Of a DNA stretch of 64,000 bases, positions 7,126 to 15,864 are shown piece by piece. The notes beneath the pieces were generated by a model that did no database searches, was not told the DNA's origin, and was given only the letters and a program-made list of their open reading frames with translations. The translations under genes were made by a program, and so were the position numbers. The stretch spans positions 1,426,001 to 1,490,000 of the forward strand of contig CP083650.1 of the NCBI GenBank assembly GCA_020099315.1, read 5' to 3'. Numbering within the stretch: position 1 is the first letter of the stretch; every line of letters begins with the position of its first letter. The DNA is from Citrobacter europaeus. Lineage in GTDB: Bacteria > Pseudomonadota > Gammaproteobacteria > Enterobacterales > Enterobacteriaceae.

Positions 7126-8778
7126 TTAATGTCCTGCCGGACAGGTTGCGCAGCGATGCTGCTGTTCAAACTGGCTAAAGAAATTATTGCCTTTGTCATC
7201 CACCAATACGAAGGCAGGCATATTTTTAACTTCCATCATCCACACCGCTTCCATTCCCAGCTCTGGATACTCAAGGCACTGCAGGCTTTTCACGTACTGC
7301 TGAGCCAGCAGGGCTGCGGCACCGCCAATGCTGCCGAGGCTAAATCCACCGTGTTTGTGGCAGGCATCAGTGACCTGCTGGCTGCGGTTACCCTTGGTGA
7401 GCATAATGAGGCTGCCGCCTTGCGCCTGGAAAGCATCGACATACCCATCCATACGCCCGCCGGTGGTGGGACCCATTGAGCCACAGGCCTGATTTTCCGG
7501 GGTTTTGGCGGGACCTGCGTAATAAACGATATGCTTTTTCATGTATTCCGGCATCGGTTCGCCGTTATCCAGTCGCGCTTTGATGTTAGCGTGGGCGATA
7601 TCGCGAGCGACAACAATCGGGCCGCTTAACGACAAACGCGTGCCTATTGGCAGGGTGGAGAGATCATGCAGGATCTCGCGCAGCGGACGATTCAGATCCA
7701 GTTGTACGGTCTGGGCACCGTTTTCTACTCGCTGTGAATCAGGAATGAATTTGCCCGGATTATGCTCGAGTTTCTCCAGCCAGATTCCGTGTTTGTTAAT
7801 TTTGGCCTTGATGTTGCGGTCGGCTGAGCAGGAGAGGGCCATCGCGATAGGGCAGGATCCGCCGTGACGTGGCAGGCGAATAACCCGGATATCGTGGGCA
7901 AAGTATTTGCCGCCAAACTGCGCGCCGATGCCAAATTCACGGCTGGCATTGAGCAGCTCGGCTTCCAGTGCTGTATCGCGGAATGCCTGACCCAGTTCGT
8001 TGCCGCTGGTGGGCAGGTTATCGTAATATTTGGTTGAAGCCAGTTTGGCAACCTTGAGCGCCTGGTCGGCGGACAAGCCGCCAACGACGAAAGCGATGTG
8101 ATACGGCGGGCAGGCGGCTGTGCCCAGTGATTTCATTTTTTCGATCAGAAACGCGGTGAGTTTTTCCGGCTGCAGAATGGATTTTGTTTCCTGGTACAGC
8201 GCCGCTTTGTTGGCAGAGCCACCGCCTTTGTTGACGAACAGGAAACGGTATTCGTTGCCCGGCGTGGCGCTAATGTCGATTTGTGCCGGCAGGTTAGTCT
8301 GGGTATTGACCTCGGTATACATGTCCAGCGGGGCATTTTGCGAATAACGCAGGTTGTTTTCGATGAAGGTGGTGTACACGCCTTTGCTTAATGCTTCTGC
8401 GTCATCGCCGCCAGTCCAGACATGTTGTCCTTTGCAGGCCACAATGGTTGCTGTCCCGGTATCCTGACAGTTGGGCAGGACGCCTTTGGCCGAAACTTCA
8501 GCATTGCGGAGCAGTTGTAATGCGACGTACTTATCGTTACTGCTGGCCTGAGGGTCGTGCAGAATGCTGGCAATTTGTTTTAAATGTCCGGCGCGCAGGA
8601 AAAATGAAGCCTCATAAAACGCCTGCTGTGCTAATAAGGTTAACGCTTCTGGCGCAACCTTAATCACTTCCTCTCCGTCTAACTCCGAGACCGTTACGTG
8701 CTGGTTACTCAGTAATTCATATTCTGTATTATCTTTACTCTGAACAAAGAGTTCCTGCCAGACAAATGGTTTAGACAT
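7126..8778 (-). CDS. Class I fumarate hydratase / mesaconase
   Basis: The protein has 550 residues, the length of the single-chain iron-sulfur fumarases FumA and FumB. The three cysteines that hold the [4Fe-4S] cluster are visible at C104 (LPNCQDTGTA), C223 (AACPPYH) and C317 (ALSCSAD). The C-terminal domain shows GPTTGGRMDGY and GGAAALLAQQY. Class I fumarases hydrate fumarate to malate and many also hydrate mesaconate to (S)-citramalate. In E. coli O157:H7 a class I enzyme in the same gene context was described as a mesaconase/fumarase (called FumD there; the name is also used for an unrelated K-12 protein). Here it follows mal on the same strand, so mesaconase is the best reading of its main role. 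Confidence 0.88.
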   Translation of the reverse strand: MSKPFVWQELFVQSKDNTEYELLSNQHVTVSELDGEEVIKVAPEALTLLAQQAFYEASFFLRAGHLKQIASILHDPQASSNDKYVALQLLRNAEVSAKGVLPNCQDTGTATIVACKGQHVWTGGDDAEALSKGVYTTFIENNLRYSQNAPLDMYTEVNTQTNLPAQIDISATPGNEYRFLFVNKGGGSANKAALYQETKSILQPEKLTAFLIEKMKSLGTAACPPYHIAFVVGGLSADQALKVAKLASTKYYDNLPTSGNELGQAFRDTALEAELLNASREFGIGAQFGGKYFAHDIRVIRLPRHGGSCPIAMALSCSADRNIKAKINKHGIWLEKLEHNPGKFIPDSQRVENGAQTVQLDLNRPLREILHDLSTLPIGTRLSLSGPIVVARDIAHANIKARLDNGEPMPEYMKKHIVYYAGPAKTPENQACGSMGPTTGGRMDGYVDAFQAQGGSLIMLTKGNRSQQVTDACHKHGGFSLGSIGGAAALLAQQYVKSLQCLEYPELGMEAVWMMEVKNMPAFVLVDDKGNNFFSQFEQQHRCATCPAGH

Positions 8779-8835
8779 GTTTACTTCTCACCTCTTCATT
8801 TTTGCCGCATCACGGCGTAAATAAATGCGCTACTC

Positions 8836-8868
8836 GTAGGCCGGATAAGCGAAGCGTCATCCGGCATC
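8836..8868. repeat. REP element between glutaminase and mesaconase genes
   Basis: GTAGGCCGGATAAGCG followed by a CGTCATCCGGCATC arm forms a single REP palindrome in the 93-bp gap. It could stabilise or separate the upstream glutaminase message from the downstream fumarase one. Confidence 0.78.
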
Positions 8869-8871
8869 AAG

Positions 8872-9873
8872 TTATTTTGCTAAAAAGACATTGGCCTGCG
8901 TCGCTTCAGCGACGTATTCGATTGTTTTCTGGGCGCGAACGCTGTTACCGGCTTCATCCAGCGGCGGAGAATAGACGGCAATCGCATATTCCCCCGGGAC
9001 AATGGCCACCATTCCGCCGCCGACGCCGCTTTTCGCCGGGATGCCAACGGTGTACAGCCATTTACCGCTGCCGTCGTACAGTCCGGCAATCGCCATTTCT
9101 GCCAGCACCTGTGGAACATATTTTTCATTCAACAACTGCTTGCCGTTGAATGGAGATTTGCCTTTGTTCGCCAGTACAGCACCCATTTTGGCCAGTTGCT
9201 CAACGGTGATATCTACCGAGCACTGGCGGGTATAAATTTCGACGGCTTCGTCAGTGTTGCCATAGAAGCTGTTATAGGATTCCATCAGCTTCGCCAGCGC
9301 CTGATTGTGCTGGTTGGTTTCCATCTCGGATTGGAAAACCGGCTCGTTAACCGTGAGTTTGGCATCGGCCCAGACGTTCAGGTTGTCGAGGATTTTGTTC
9401 CAGCGATCGGTTTTGTCTTTGGCTTCAATCAGGCTTACGGCGCTCATCGCCCCGGCGTTAACCAGCGGGTTCTCTGGCGCGCCTTTGGTTAGCTCAACCG
9501 CTAAACCGGAGTTGAAAGGCATGCCGGTGGCATTGGCCCCGAGTTTATCCAGCACGACCTGAGGACCGTGCTGTTCCATGGCGAGCGCCATGGTGAATAC
9601 TTTACTCAGGGATTCCATTGGGAAGGGTTTGTTAACATCGCCAACCTGATAGATCTTGCCGTCCACCGTGGCAATGGTGATGGCAAAATTATTCGGGCTG
9701 TAGGTCGCCAGGGCAGGGATGTAGTCGGCGACTTTACCATCGTTGTTACTTTTATATTTTTGATGTGCCTGGTCGATAAGCTTTGCGTAATCCGGCGTGG
9801 TTTGCGCGAGAGTCGTTGCGCTAAACAAAACGCTGAAGGAAAAAATACTCACGCCGAGAAGAGTTTTAGTCAT
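8872..9873 (-). CDS. glsA: Glutaminase A family protein with an N-terminal signal peptide
   Basis: The protein has 333 residues, about 25 longer at the N-terminus than the cytosolic E. coli glutaminases. It is a serine-dependent glutaminase of the beta-lactamase-like fold. The catalytic SxxK motif is at S88-K91 (MESLSKVF). Other family blocks are NAGAMSA and the C-terminal KSGVGGGMVA. It hydrolyses glutamine to glutamate and ammonia. The first 23 residues (MTKTLL, a hydrophobic stretch, then TTLAQ) look like a Sec signal peptide with cleavage after Ala23. A periplasmic enzyme feeding the adjacent symporter and glutamate mutase is therefore likely. Export is inferred, not proven. Confidence 0.9.
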   Translation of the reverse strand: MTKTLLGVSIFSFSVLFSATTLAQTTPDYAKLIDQAHQKYKSNNDGKVADYIPALATYSPNNFAITIATVDGKIYQVGDVNKPFPMESLSKVFTMALAMEQHGPQVVLDKLGANATGMPFNSGLAVELTKGAPENPLVNAGAMSAVSLIEAKDKTDRWNKILDNLNVWADAKLTVNEPVFQSEMETNQHNQALAKLMESYNSFYGNTDEAVEIYTRQCSVDITVEQLAKMGAVLANKGKSPFNGKQLLNEKYVPQVLAEMAIAGLYDGSGKWLYTVGIPAKSGVGGGMVAIVPGEYAIAVYSPPLDEAGNSVRAQKTIEYVAEATQANVFLAK

Positions 9874-9903
9874 GGTGCTTTCCTGTTGGTGTGCTCATCT
9901 TGG

Positions 9904-9988
9904 TGCCGGATGGCGGCGTACCGCCTTATCCGGCCTACGGATAGTTAAACGTTATGTAGGCCGGATAAGCGCAAGCGCCATCCGGCAT
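9904..9988. repeat. REP pair (BIME) between symporter and glutaminase genes
   Basis: Two opposed REP units are seen: GCCGGATGGCGGCGTA...CTTATCCGGCCTAC and GTAGGCCGGATAAGCGC...GCCATCCGGC. They fill most of the 125-bp gap. Confidence 0.85.
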
Positions 9989-9998
9989 TAACGTAGTA

Positions 9999-11303
9999 TC
10001 AGGACAAAGCGACTTCTGTTTCGGTAACCGGGCGTTCCTGCTCCGGGGTCTTCACTGGCGCTGTTCCACGGCAACCCTGGCCGAAGTGTTCACCTTCCCA
10101 ACGGCCCACGATGGCAGCACCCATTGCGTTACTCATGACGTTGGTGGCGGAACGACCCATATCGAGGAACGGATCGACGCCCATCAGCAGGATCAGACCG
10201 GCTTCCGGGATATTGAACTGATTCAGGGTTGCGGCGATAACCACCATGGATGCACGCGGTACGCCCGCCATCCCTTTAGAGGTCAGCATCAGGATTAACA
10301 GCATGGTAATTTGCTCGCCCATGCTCAGTTCGATGTTGCACGCCTGGGCAATAAAGACGGTAGCAAAGGAGCAGTACGCCATGGATCCGACCAGGTTAAA
10401 GGAGTAACCGATAGGCAGAACGAAGCTGGCGATTTTTGAAGAAACACCGAATTTTTCCAGCTTGTCCAGCGTGCCCGGGAAGGCGGCTTCAGAACTGGAG
10501 GTCGTAAAGGCCAGCAGCGCCGGCTCGAGGATTGATTTCGTTAAACGTGCGATGCAAGGCCCGACTATCATAGTTGACAGGCCAATCAGGATCGCCCACA
10601 GCATACCCAGCGTCAGGTAGAACTCACCCATAAAGATCCCGGCGCTGACCATCACGCCCAGACCACGTTCGGCAATCAGACCTGAAATAGCGGCAAAAAC
10701 GGTCAGTGGCGCAAACAGCATGACGTAGCCAGTCAGTTTCAGCATGACGTGCACCAGTGAATCCAGAACCTTCACAATCGGTTCGGCTTTTTCACCAATT
10801 GCGGCCAGGCTGCAACCGAGGAAAATTGAGAACACCACGATCTGCAGAATTTCGTTACGCGCCATTGCGTCGACAATACTGGTCGGCACTGCGTGCGAGA
10901 TGAACACTTTCAGCGTAAACGGCTCTGATTTAACGGCGGCAACAGCTCCGACGTCATGCGGAACAAAGTTGATGCCAGCGCCTGGCTGGAAAATATTAAC
11001 GATAACCAGACCCAGTGCAATTGACACCAGAGAGGCGCAAATAAACAGGAAGAAGGTTTTCGAAAATATACGTCCCAGCGTTTTGGCATCGCCCATTTTG
11101 GCAATACCAACAACCAGAGTTGAAATAACCAATGGCGCGATAATCATTTTCACCATGCGTAAAAATATAGTGGTGAAAATGGAAATATCTGCTGCATAGG
11201 ATTTTGCTGTTTCAGCCGCGGCCATATTATTTATGGCCACCCCGGCAATCATGCCGAGTATCAGGCCTAATATGATCATCTTCGTTAAACTTATTTTCTT
11301 CAT
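9999..11303 (-). CDS. Dicarboxylate/amino acid:cation symporter (DAACS family)
   Basis: The protein has 434 residues, the usual length for GltP/DctA-type carriers. It has many hydrophobic segments starting at residue 8. The family signatures are present: the serine-rich hairpin TTSSSEAAFP, the MLTSKGMAGVP motif and DPFLDMGRSATNVMSNA near the C-terminus, where substrate and cation bind. The carrier moves an acidic amino acid or dicarboxylate across the inner membrane with protons or sodium. It lies between the glutaminase and the glutamate mutase/mal genes, so glutamate uptake is the likely task. Aspartate or C4-dicarboxylates are alternatives. Confidence 0.9.
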   Translation of the reverse strand: MKKISLTKMIILGLILGMIAGVAINNMAAAETAKSYAADISIFTTIFLRMVKMIIAPLVISTLVVGIAKMGDAKTLGRIFSKTFFLFICASLVSIALGLVIVNIFQPGAGINFVPHDVGAVAAVKSEPFTLKVFISHAVPTSIVDAMARNEILQIVVFSIFLGCSLAAIGEKAEPIVKVLDSLVHVMLKLTGYVMLFAPLTVFAAISGLIAERGLGVMVSAGIFMGEFYLTLGMLWAILIGLSTMIVGPCIARLTKSILEPALLAFTTSSSEAAFPGTLDKLEKFGVSSKIASFVLPIGYSFNLVGSMAYCSFATVFIAQACNIELSMGEQITMLLILMLTSKGMAGVPRASMVVIAATLNQFNIPEAGLILLMGVDPFLDMGRSATNVMSNAMGAAIVGRWEGEHFGQGCRGTAPVKTPEQERPVTETEVALS

Positions 11304-11471
11304 GTGTACTCCATCGGATAAAGGCTGGTAATTGGAATTGTGTAGGGTGGTGCGCGCCTGAGCCTGGACAGCAGCTCAGACGCACGCCTGTTGTGACCAA
11401 CCGCATGAATAATTCGAAGCACTGTGATACCGCTGAATTCTGTGCTCCAATGGTTGTTATTGTGTTTTTTG

Positions 11472-11789
11472 TTACAAGTCGAACTCAATACTTAATAATG
11501 GGGCGTGTTGCTGCGCACCATAAACATCATTGTCACCAACGTTGCCGGAAATAATATCGCGCGGCATGACTATTTTTACGGCATTCGCCGGATCGAACCA
11601 CACGATATTATGAATAAAGTCTGGTTCAACATTATATAAACTGGCAATCAGCTGCGGCGTTAATTGCTCGCAGGCTTTTACCCGCTGATAGTCTTCCCTG
11701 GTTTTAAATAAAATATCTAAAACCAGTTCGTACGGTCCGGCGTTTTTGGAGCGAATAACCTGCGCCAGTGAACAAATTGAGTGTTTCAT
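11472..11789 (-). CDS. DUF4387 family protein (AtuA C-terminal-domain-like)
   Basis: This small protein of 105 residues begins MKHSICSLAQVIRSKNAGPYELVLDILF and contains WFDPANAVKIVMPR. I recognise it as a DUF4387 protein. In other bacteria this domain is found fused to, or next to, AtuA-type proteins. No catalytic motif, signal peptide or membrane segment is visible. Its start overlaps the AtuA-family stop by 4 bp, so the two are very probably made together and form a complex. No function is assigned; placement inside the methylaspartate cluster suggests a role in that pathway. Confidence 0.8.
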   Translation of the reverse strand: MKHSICSLAQVIRSKNAGPYELVLDILFKTREDYQRVKACEQLTPQLIASLYNVEPDFIHNIVWFDPANAVKIVMPRDIISGNVGDNDVYGAQQHAPLLSIEFDL

Positions 11790-13156
11790 GCCTGAACTCC
11801 TTCTGGCGTCACCTGTTCAATGTGGAAATCAAAACGCAGCGCATCGCTCGCTTCAATCAGGTGATAGATCGAGAACTCATACACCGGTCCACTTTGAATA
11901 TCAGATGGCGAGAACGGGAAGGCGAGGTTGCCCGCAGTCGCAATACGATTTTCATAGCCGTAATGCAGCAGGGTAGAGCGCACCAGCGAGCAAACGCTGT
12001 TGGCGATATCCTGCGTCGGCGCAACGACATCCAGTAAAATCCCCAGTTCATGACCGGCGGTTTTCATTGGTTCATGGTTGCCCATCACGCCGTTCTTACC
12101 ATACAGGTGGAATGTCATGCGGATACTGTCGTCATTCAGTGAGAGGTTACGCGCAACGCTTGCCTGTACCTCTTCGAGAATGGTGTCAATCCCGGCAATC
12201 ATAATCGGGTCGCGCGTTCCGGCGATGGTCAGGCAGCGGAAGCCAACCTGACGCGCGCCTTCCAGTTTCAATGCATACGGTGTTTCTTCATGACGTGAAC
12301 CGCTGACATACACCTCACCCTCGTTAACCTGGGTAAAGGTGCACGCTTTCAGGTTCAGTACGCCGCCTGGTCCTGGCAGGAAGTACGGATCGGACTTCTC
12401 ATACAGCGTGTGCGCCGCCGCGGACGTTTCTGTGAACTTACGCTTGGGATTGAACGCCTTCAGCGTAAAGCCGTTGTCGTCAATGATCCCCATCGCACAA
12501 TCTGAGCCAGAGCCTGGGGTGGCAGCAATGGCAGCACACTCAAGGATCTTACCGCAATGAAGCGCCAGACCTTCATCAAAGCCCTGCATTATCGGCAGCG
12601 CGGCGAAGCAGGCGGGATCGTAGGCGCGTCCGCCCAGGACCACCTGCGCGCCAGCTTCTAGCGCACGCTGAAAAGGCTCGACGCCCATCTGCGCGACAAT
12701 GTAGGTGCTCTCTTCAATTGCCTCGTGAGTTAATTCAGGCACAAAATCGAGCGCAGTAATCTTGCCGTTATCCAGTGCCTGATGGACGATTTCTTTGTCG
12801 ACATCAGACGGGATCAGCGCCATTGAGAAGGTCAGTTTTTCTTCCTGTGCGATCTCATGGATTATCTGGCGACACCACTCCAGATGCGGCGCTGCGCCAG
12901 AACCACCGGCGGTGCCGATCACGACAGGGATGTTGTTCTTAACGCCCGCCACAATCATATAGCGCAGATCGCGTTTCACGCCGGCCCGGTCGGTAAAGGG
13001 TTTACCTGCCCCCAGGTAGTGGGGGCCTGGATCGGAGGAACCTGCGTCAACAGCAATAAGATCCGGTGACTCTTCCATGGCTTTACGAAAACTTTCTTCC
13101 GGGAAGCCATAACCCAGGATAGCCGTAGGCGATAAGATCTTAAATGTGCGTGCCAT
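11786..13156 (-). CDS. Acyclic terpene utilisation AtuA family protein (DUF1446)
   Basis: The protein has 456 residues and fits the AtuA/DUF1446 family. Conserved-looking blocks include DAGSSDPGPHYLG near residue 40, GTAGGSGAAPHLEW near 84 and VVLGGRAYDPACFAALP near 175. In Pseudomonas, AtuA belongs to acyclic terpene degradation, but that pathway is clearly not encoded here and the biochemical role of the family is unclear. The gene is 3 bp after mal and overlaps the DUF4387 gene, so it is a core member of the glutamate fermentation operon. A role after mesaconate (citramalate handling) or in enzyme upkeep is a guess. Confidence 0.83.
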   Translation of the reverse strand: MARTFKILSPTAILGYGFPEESFRKAMEESPDLIAVDAGSSDPGPHYLGAGKPFTDRAGVKRDLRYMIVAGVKNNIPVVIGTAGGSGAAPHLEWCRQIIHEIAQEEKLTFSMALIPSDVDKEIVHQALDNGKITALDFVPELTHEAIEESTYIVAQMGVEPFQRALEAGAQVVLGGRAYDPACFAALPIMQGFDEGLALHCGKILECAAIAATPGSGSDCAMGIIDDNGFTLKAFNPKRKFTETSAAAHTLYEKSDPYFLPGPGGVLNLKACTFTQVNEGEVYVSGSRHEETPYALKLEGARQVGFRCLTIAGTRDPIMIAGIDTILEEVQASVARNLSLNDDSIRMTFHLYGKNGVMGNHEPMKTAGHELGILLDVVAPTQDIANSVCSLVRSTLLHYGYENRIATAGNLAFPFSPSDIQSGPVYEFSIYHLIEASDALRFDFHIEQVTPEGVQA

Positions 13157-13159
13157 CTC

Positions 13160-14401
13160 TTAATCCTTAGTTTGCAACAACGCGATGGTGCGATTCATCT
13201 CGTTAAACACGATGTTGAGACCTTCATCGAAACCCATACCCGGTTTAACCAGCATGCGCATTGGACGCGCGGCAAGTGCCACGTGTACGCAGGTGCGGGC
13301 ACTGATTTCCGTTTCGTTACAGGTACCGCCCTGATAGGCTTCCATGGCGTGTTTGTTGCAGTACAGCACTGCATCAACAATGTTATGAATGCCGCCAAGA
13401 TCTGGAGTCTTGATCTGTACCATGTGGCAGCTGCCCGCATCGGTAAAGTCCACGATATCCTGATAGGTGTTACACCATTCGTCGGCGACAATTTTCACGC
13501 CGGAACCCAGACGAGTCAGCTCTTTGGTGATGGCGGTCAACATGCGGATCTGATCCGGCTTGTTACCGGCATCAACCGGACCTTCGATATACAGCGGCAG
13601 ACCCTGGGCTTCGACTTCCAGGCTGGCGATGTATTCAGCGCAGCGCACCGGATCCATATCGAAGATCAGACCGATCGTGCCGTACACATCAATGTGCAGC
13701 GTCGGGTGATAACGTTCGCTGGTGCGCAGGCTTAAGATGCGGTCGGATAACCAACGTACATACTCACGCAGTTTTTCGCCTTTAAAGCCCAGCTTCTCTT
13801 CCACGTTGTTGATCAGCGCATGCGGCAGGACGTCCACACCTTTAAGGATCATCTTATCAACGGCGATATAACGGTCGTCGCCGCTCTGACCAAATAATGG
13901 AATGGCTTCCGGCACGCACGGCAGTTGCCATTCATCGCAAACCACTTCAGTTTTCAGACGACCGGTAGCCAGCGCCGCAGCGTCGAGCAGCGCCTGAGAC
14001 AAACCATAGCGGACGGCGGTATGCAGCAGATGACCGTCAATACGCAGTTGGTCAAAGAAACGGGCGTTCGGCAGGAACGCATCAACGTCACGGCCTTCCA
14101 GCAGCGGTTTGATGTGATCGTTGAGGAACGGAATAAAGTTTTCAGCCAGGAACAGCGGGTCACGACCGCCTGCGCCTGAATATTGCACCGCTGCGCAATC
14201 GCCCACCGCTACCGCGCCATTTTCCAGAATCAGCTGCACGGAAACGCATTCACCCGCCTGACGAACAGAGGTAAATCCAGGCGTTACCGGATCGCCGGTA
14301 TAGATAAACCCGTCATGACCGGCGCCATTTTTGATGGCCTGCTGATCGTCAAAATAAAACGAGGAGTAGCCAGCGGTGAAAAGGGCCTTTTTGATTTTCA
14401 T
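13160..14401 (-). CDS. mal: Methylaspartate ammonia-lyase
   Basis: The protein has 413 residues, the same length as the crystallised Citrobacter amalonaticus enzyme. The residues known to matter there fall at the same positions here: H194, the metal ligands D238, E273 and D307, and the catalytic base K331 (MVQIKTPDLGG). It is an enolase-superfamily TIM barrel. It removes ammonia from (2S,3S)-3-methylaspartate to give mesaconate, using Mg2+. Its start overlaps the glmE stop by one base, so the mutase and lyase are translationally coupled. This is the most certain call in the accessory region. Confidence 0.97.
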   Translation of the reverse strand: MKIKKALFTAGYSSFYFDDQQAIKNGAGHDGFIYTGDPVTPGFTSVRQAGECVSVQLILENGAVAVGDCAAVQYSGAGGRDPLFLAENFIPFLNDHIKPLLEGRDVDAFLPNARFFDQLRIDGHLLHTAVRYGLSQALLDAAALATGRLKTEVVCDEWQLPCVPEAIPLFGQSGDDRYIAVDKMILKGVDVLPHALINNVEEKLGFKGEKLREYVRWLSDRILSLRTSERYHPTLHIDVYGTIGLIFDMDPVRCAEYIASLEVEAQGLPLYIEGPVDAGNKPDQIRMLTAITKELTRLGSGVKIVADEWCNTYQDIVDFTDAGSCHMVQIKTPDLGGIHNIVDAVLYCNKHAMEAYQGGTCNETEISARTCVHVALAARPMRMLVKPGMGFDEGLNIVFNEMNRTIALLQTKD

Positions 14402-15846
14402 TATGGTCTTCCTATTAATTTACTGTGGGATACGGCGTTGATGTCATCAATGACCATCTGGAAAGAAGGCTTGCGGCCTTCAAAATGTGCGCGCTCTGCG
14501 ACATAGTCGTGGTGCAGGGCGAGAATATCTTTCGGCAGCGGAACGGCACCGGCTTCAAGAATACGGATTGCGCCTGTGTTATCGCGAACAGGCAGGATCT
14601 TACCGGCGTTACAGGCGGCAGGAGCGAAAGGTACATCCAGCACGCCAGCTTCAAAGGCCAGCACCGTGCCGCGCGCAATGTCGCCATTGCCCAGCTCGAA
14701 GACTTTTTTCAGTACCGCGCGGACTTCGCTCTTAATCAGATCTACTTCCTGTTCCACGGCAGCGCACTGCGGGAATTTCTGGTCGCTGACCATGTTGAGC
14801 ATCTGGCGTGACGCTTTCAGGCCCTGAGCGTTAGCTGCTGCCGTTGGGATACCGAACGCTTCGTGCGGGCTTTTGGTGATCACTTTTGTAGCGCCCGACA
14901 TACCTGCAACCGCTGCGCCCCAGGCGATAACGGAGAAGGCTTTCGCTTCATCTTCCGGGAATCCGCCCATCCACTGGTGGAAAACGGTGCTCAGTTCGTA
15001 ATCGTCGAAGCCGTGGTTATGGAAGTATTCGTGAGACAGTTCGCGCAGCGCCTGAATAGCGGCGATATCCTGCGTCAGGCTGCCGACCTGGCCGTAGCCG
15101 ACGGTAATTGACTTCACGCCTTGTTCCAGCGCCAGAAGACCTTCGATAATGGCCACCGAATGGGATATAAACGGCGGGATCAGAGTGCCGGTCAGCGGGC
15201 CAAACGGTTCACGGTTGATGCGAATGCCGTTCTCTTCATACAGGCCCATCAGGCGGTCGCAGTACTGCCAGTCGCGGATGGATTTTTCCAGGGTGACGCG
15301 TTTAGCGTAAGGGATGTTGTAGGAGATACCGCCGCCTTCGTAGCTGGTAAAGCCACTGGCCATTGCGATTTCTGCCAGCAGGCGCGCATCCGGCGTACCG
15401 TGGCGAACCTGGATCGGTTTTTCCAGCGATTCAGTCATCCGGCGGCAGGCAGCAACCCCGTGATTGACAACCGGTAAACCATTCAGTTTGGAAGTACCTG
15501 CTTCGATAGATTTCTGGATCCCGACAGCGGCTTCTTCATAGCGGTTCAGACGGGTATAGGCATCGATTGTGCTCGGCAGGAGGTCGCACTCTTCCTGCAA
15601 TGTTTTGAGCAGCGCAATATGCTCATCCATTAATGCTACGCCTGCGCGCGGCTGGCTCAGGGTTTTTCCTTCCTGATCGGCCTTCAGCAAGGCAAGGGAG
15701 AAGCGCTTTTTATCTGGAATTGATTGCTGGTACTTCACGCCATCTTCGAAGTTCTCAACGTCTTTGCCGGTTTCCCAGGTTTGTAACACCTGATGCCTTT
15801 CGGTCATGAATTCGTCATGGGTCAATTTTTTATTTCGAAGTTCCAT
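14401..15846 (-). CDS. glmE: Methylaspartate (glutamate) mutase subunit E
   Basis: The protein has 481 residues, the typical size of GlmE. It is the large catalytic subunit with a TIM barrel that binds glutamate and coenzyme B12. Visible blocks include QPRAGVALMDEHI near residue 65, VRHGTPDARLLAEIAMASG near 148 and YEGGGISYNIPY near 170. These contain the arginines and the glutamate that hold the substrate in the Clostridium cochlearium enzyme. With GlmS it converts (S)-glutamate to (2S,3S)-3-methylaspartate by a radical carbon-skeleton rearrangement. It starts 18 bp after the glmL stop. Confidence 0.96.
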   Translation of the reverse strand: MELRNKKLTHDEFMTERHQVLQTWETGKDVENFEDGVKYQQSIPDKKRFSLALLKADQEGKTLSQPRAGVALMDEHIALLKTLQEECDLLPSTIDAYTRLNRYEEAAVGIQKSIEAGTSKLNGLPVVNHGVAACRRMTESLEKPIQVRHGTPDARLLAEIAMASGFTSYEGGGISYNIPYAKRVTLEKSIRDWQYCDRLMGLYEENGIRINREPFGPLTGTLIPPFISHSVAIIEGLLALEQGVKSITVGYGQVGSLTQDIAAIQALRELSHEYFHNHGFDDYELSTVFHQWMGGFPEDEAKAFSVIAWGAAVAGMSGATKVITKSPHEAFGIPTAAANAQGLKASRQMLNMVSDQKFPQCAAVEQEVDLIKSEVRAVLKKVFELGNGDIARGTVLAFEAGVLDVPFAPAACNAGKILPVRDNTGAIRILEAGAVPLPKDILALHHDYVAERAHFEGRKPSFQMVIDDINAVSHSKLIGRP

Positions 15847-15864
15847 TCGTAGCTGCCTTAAGTT

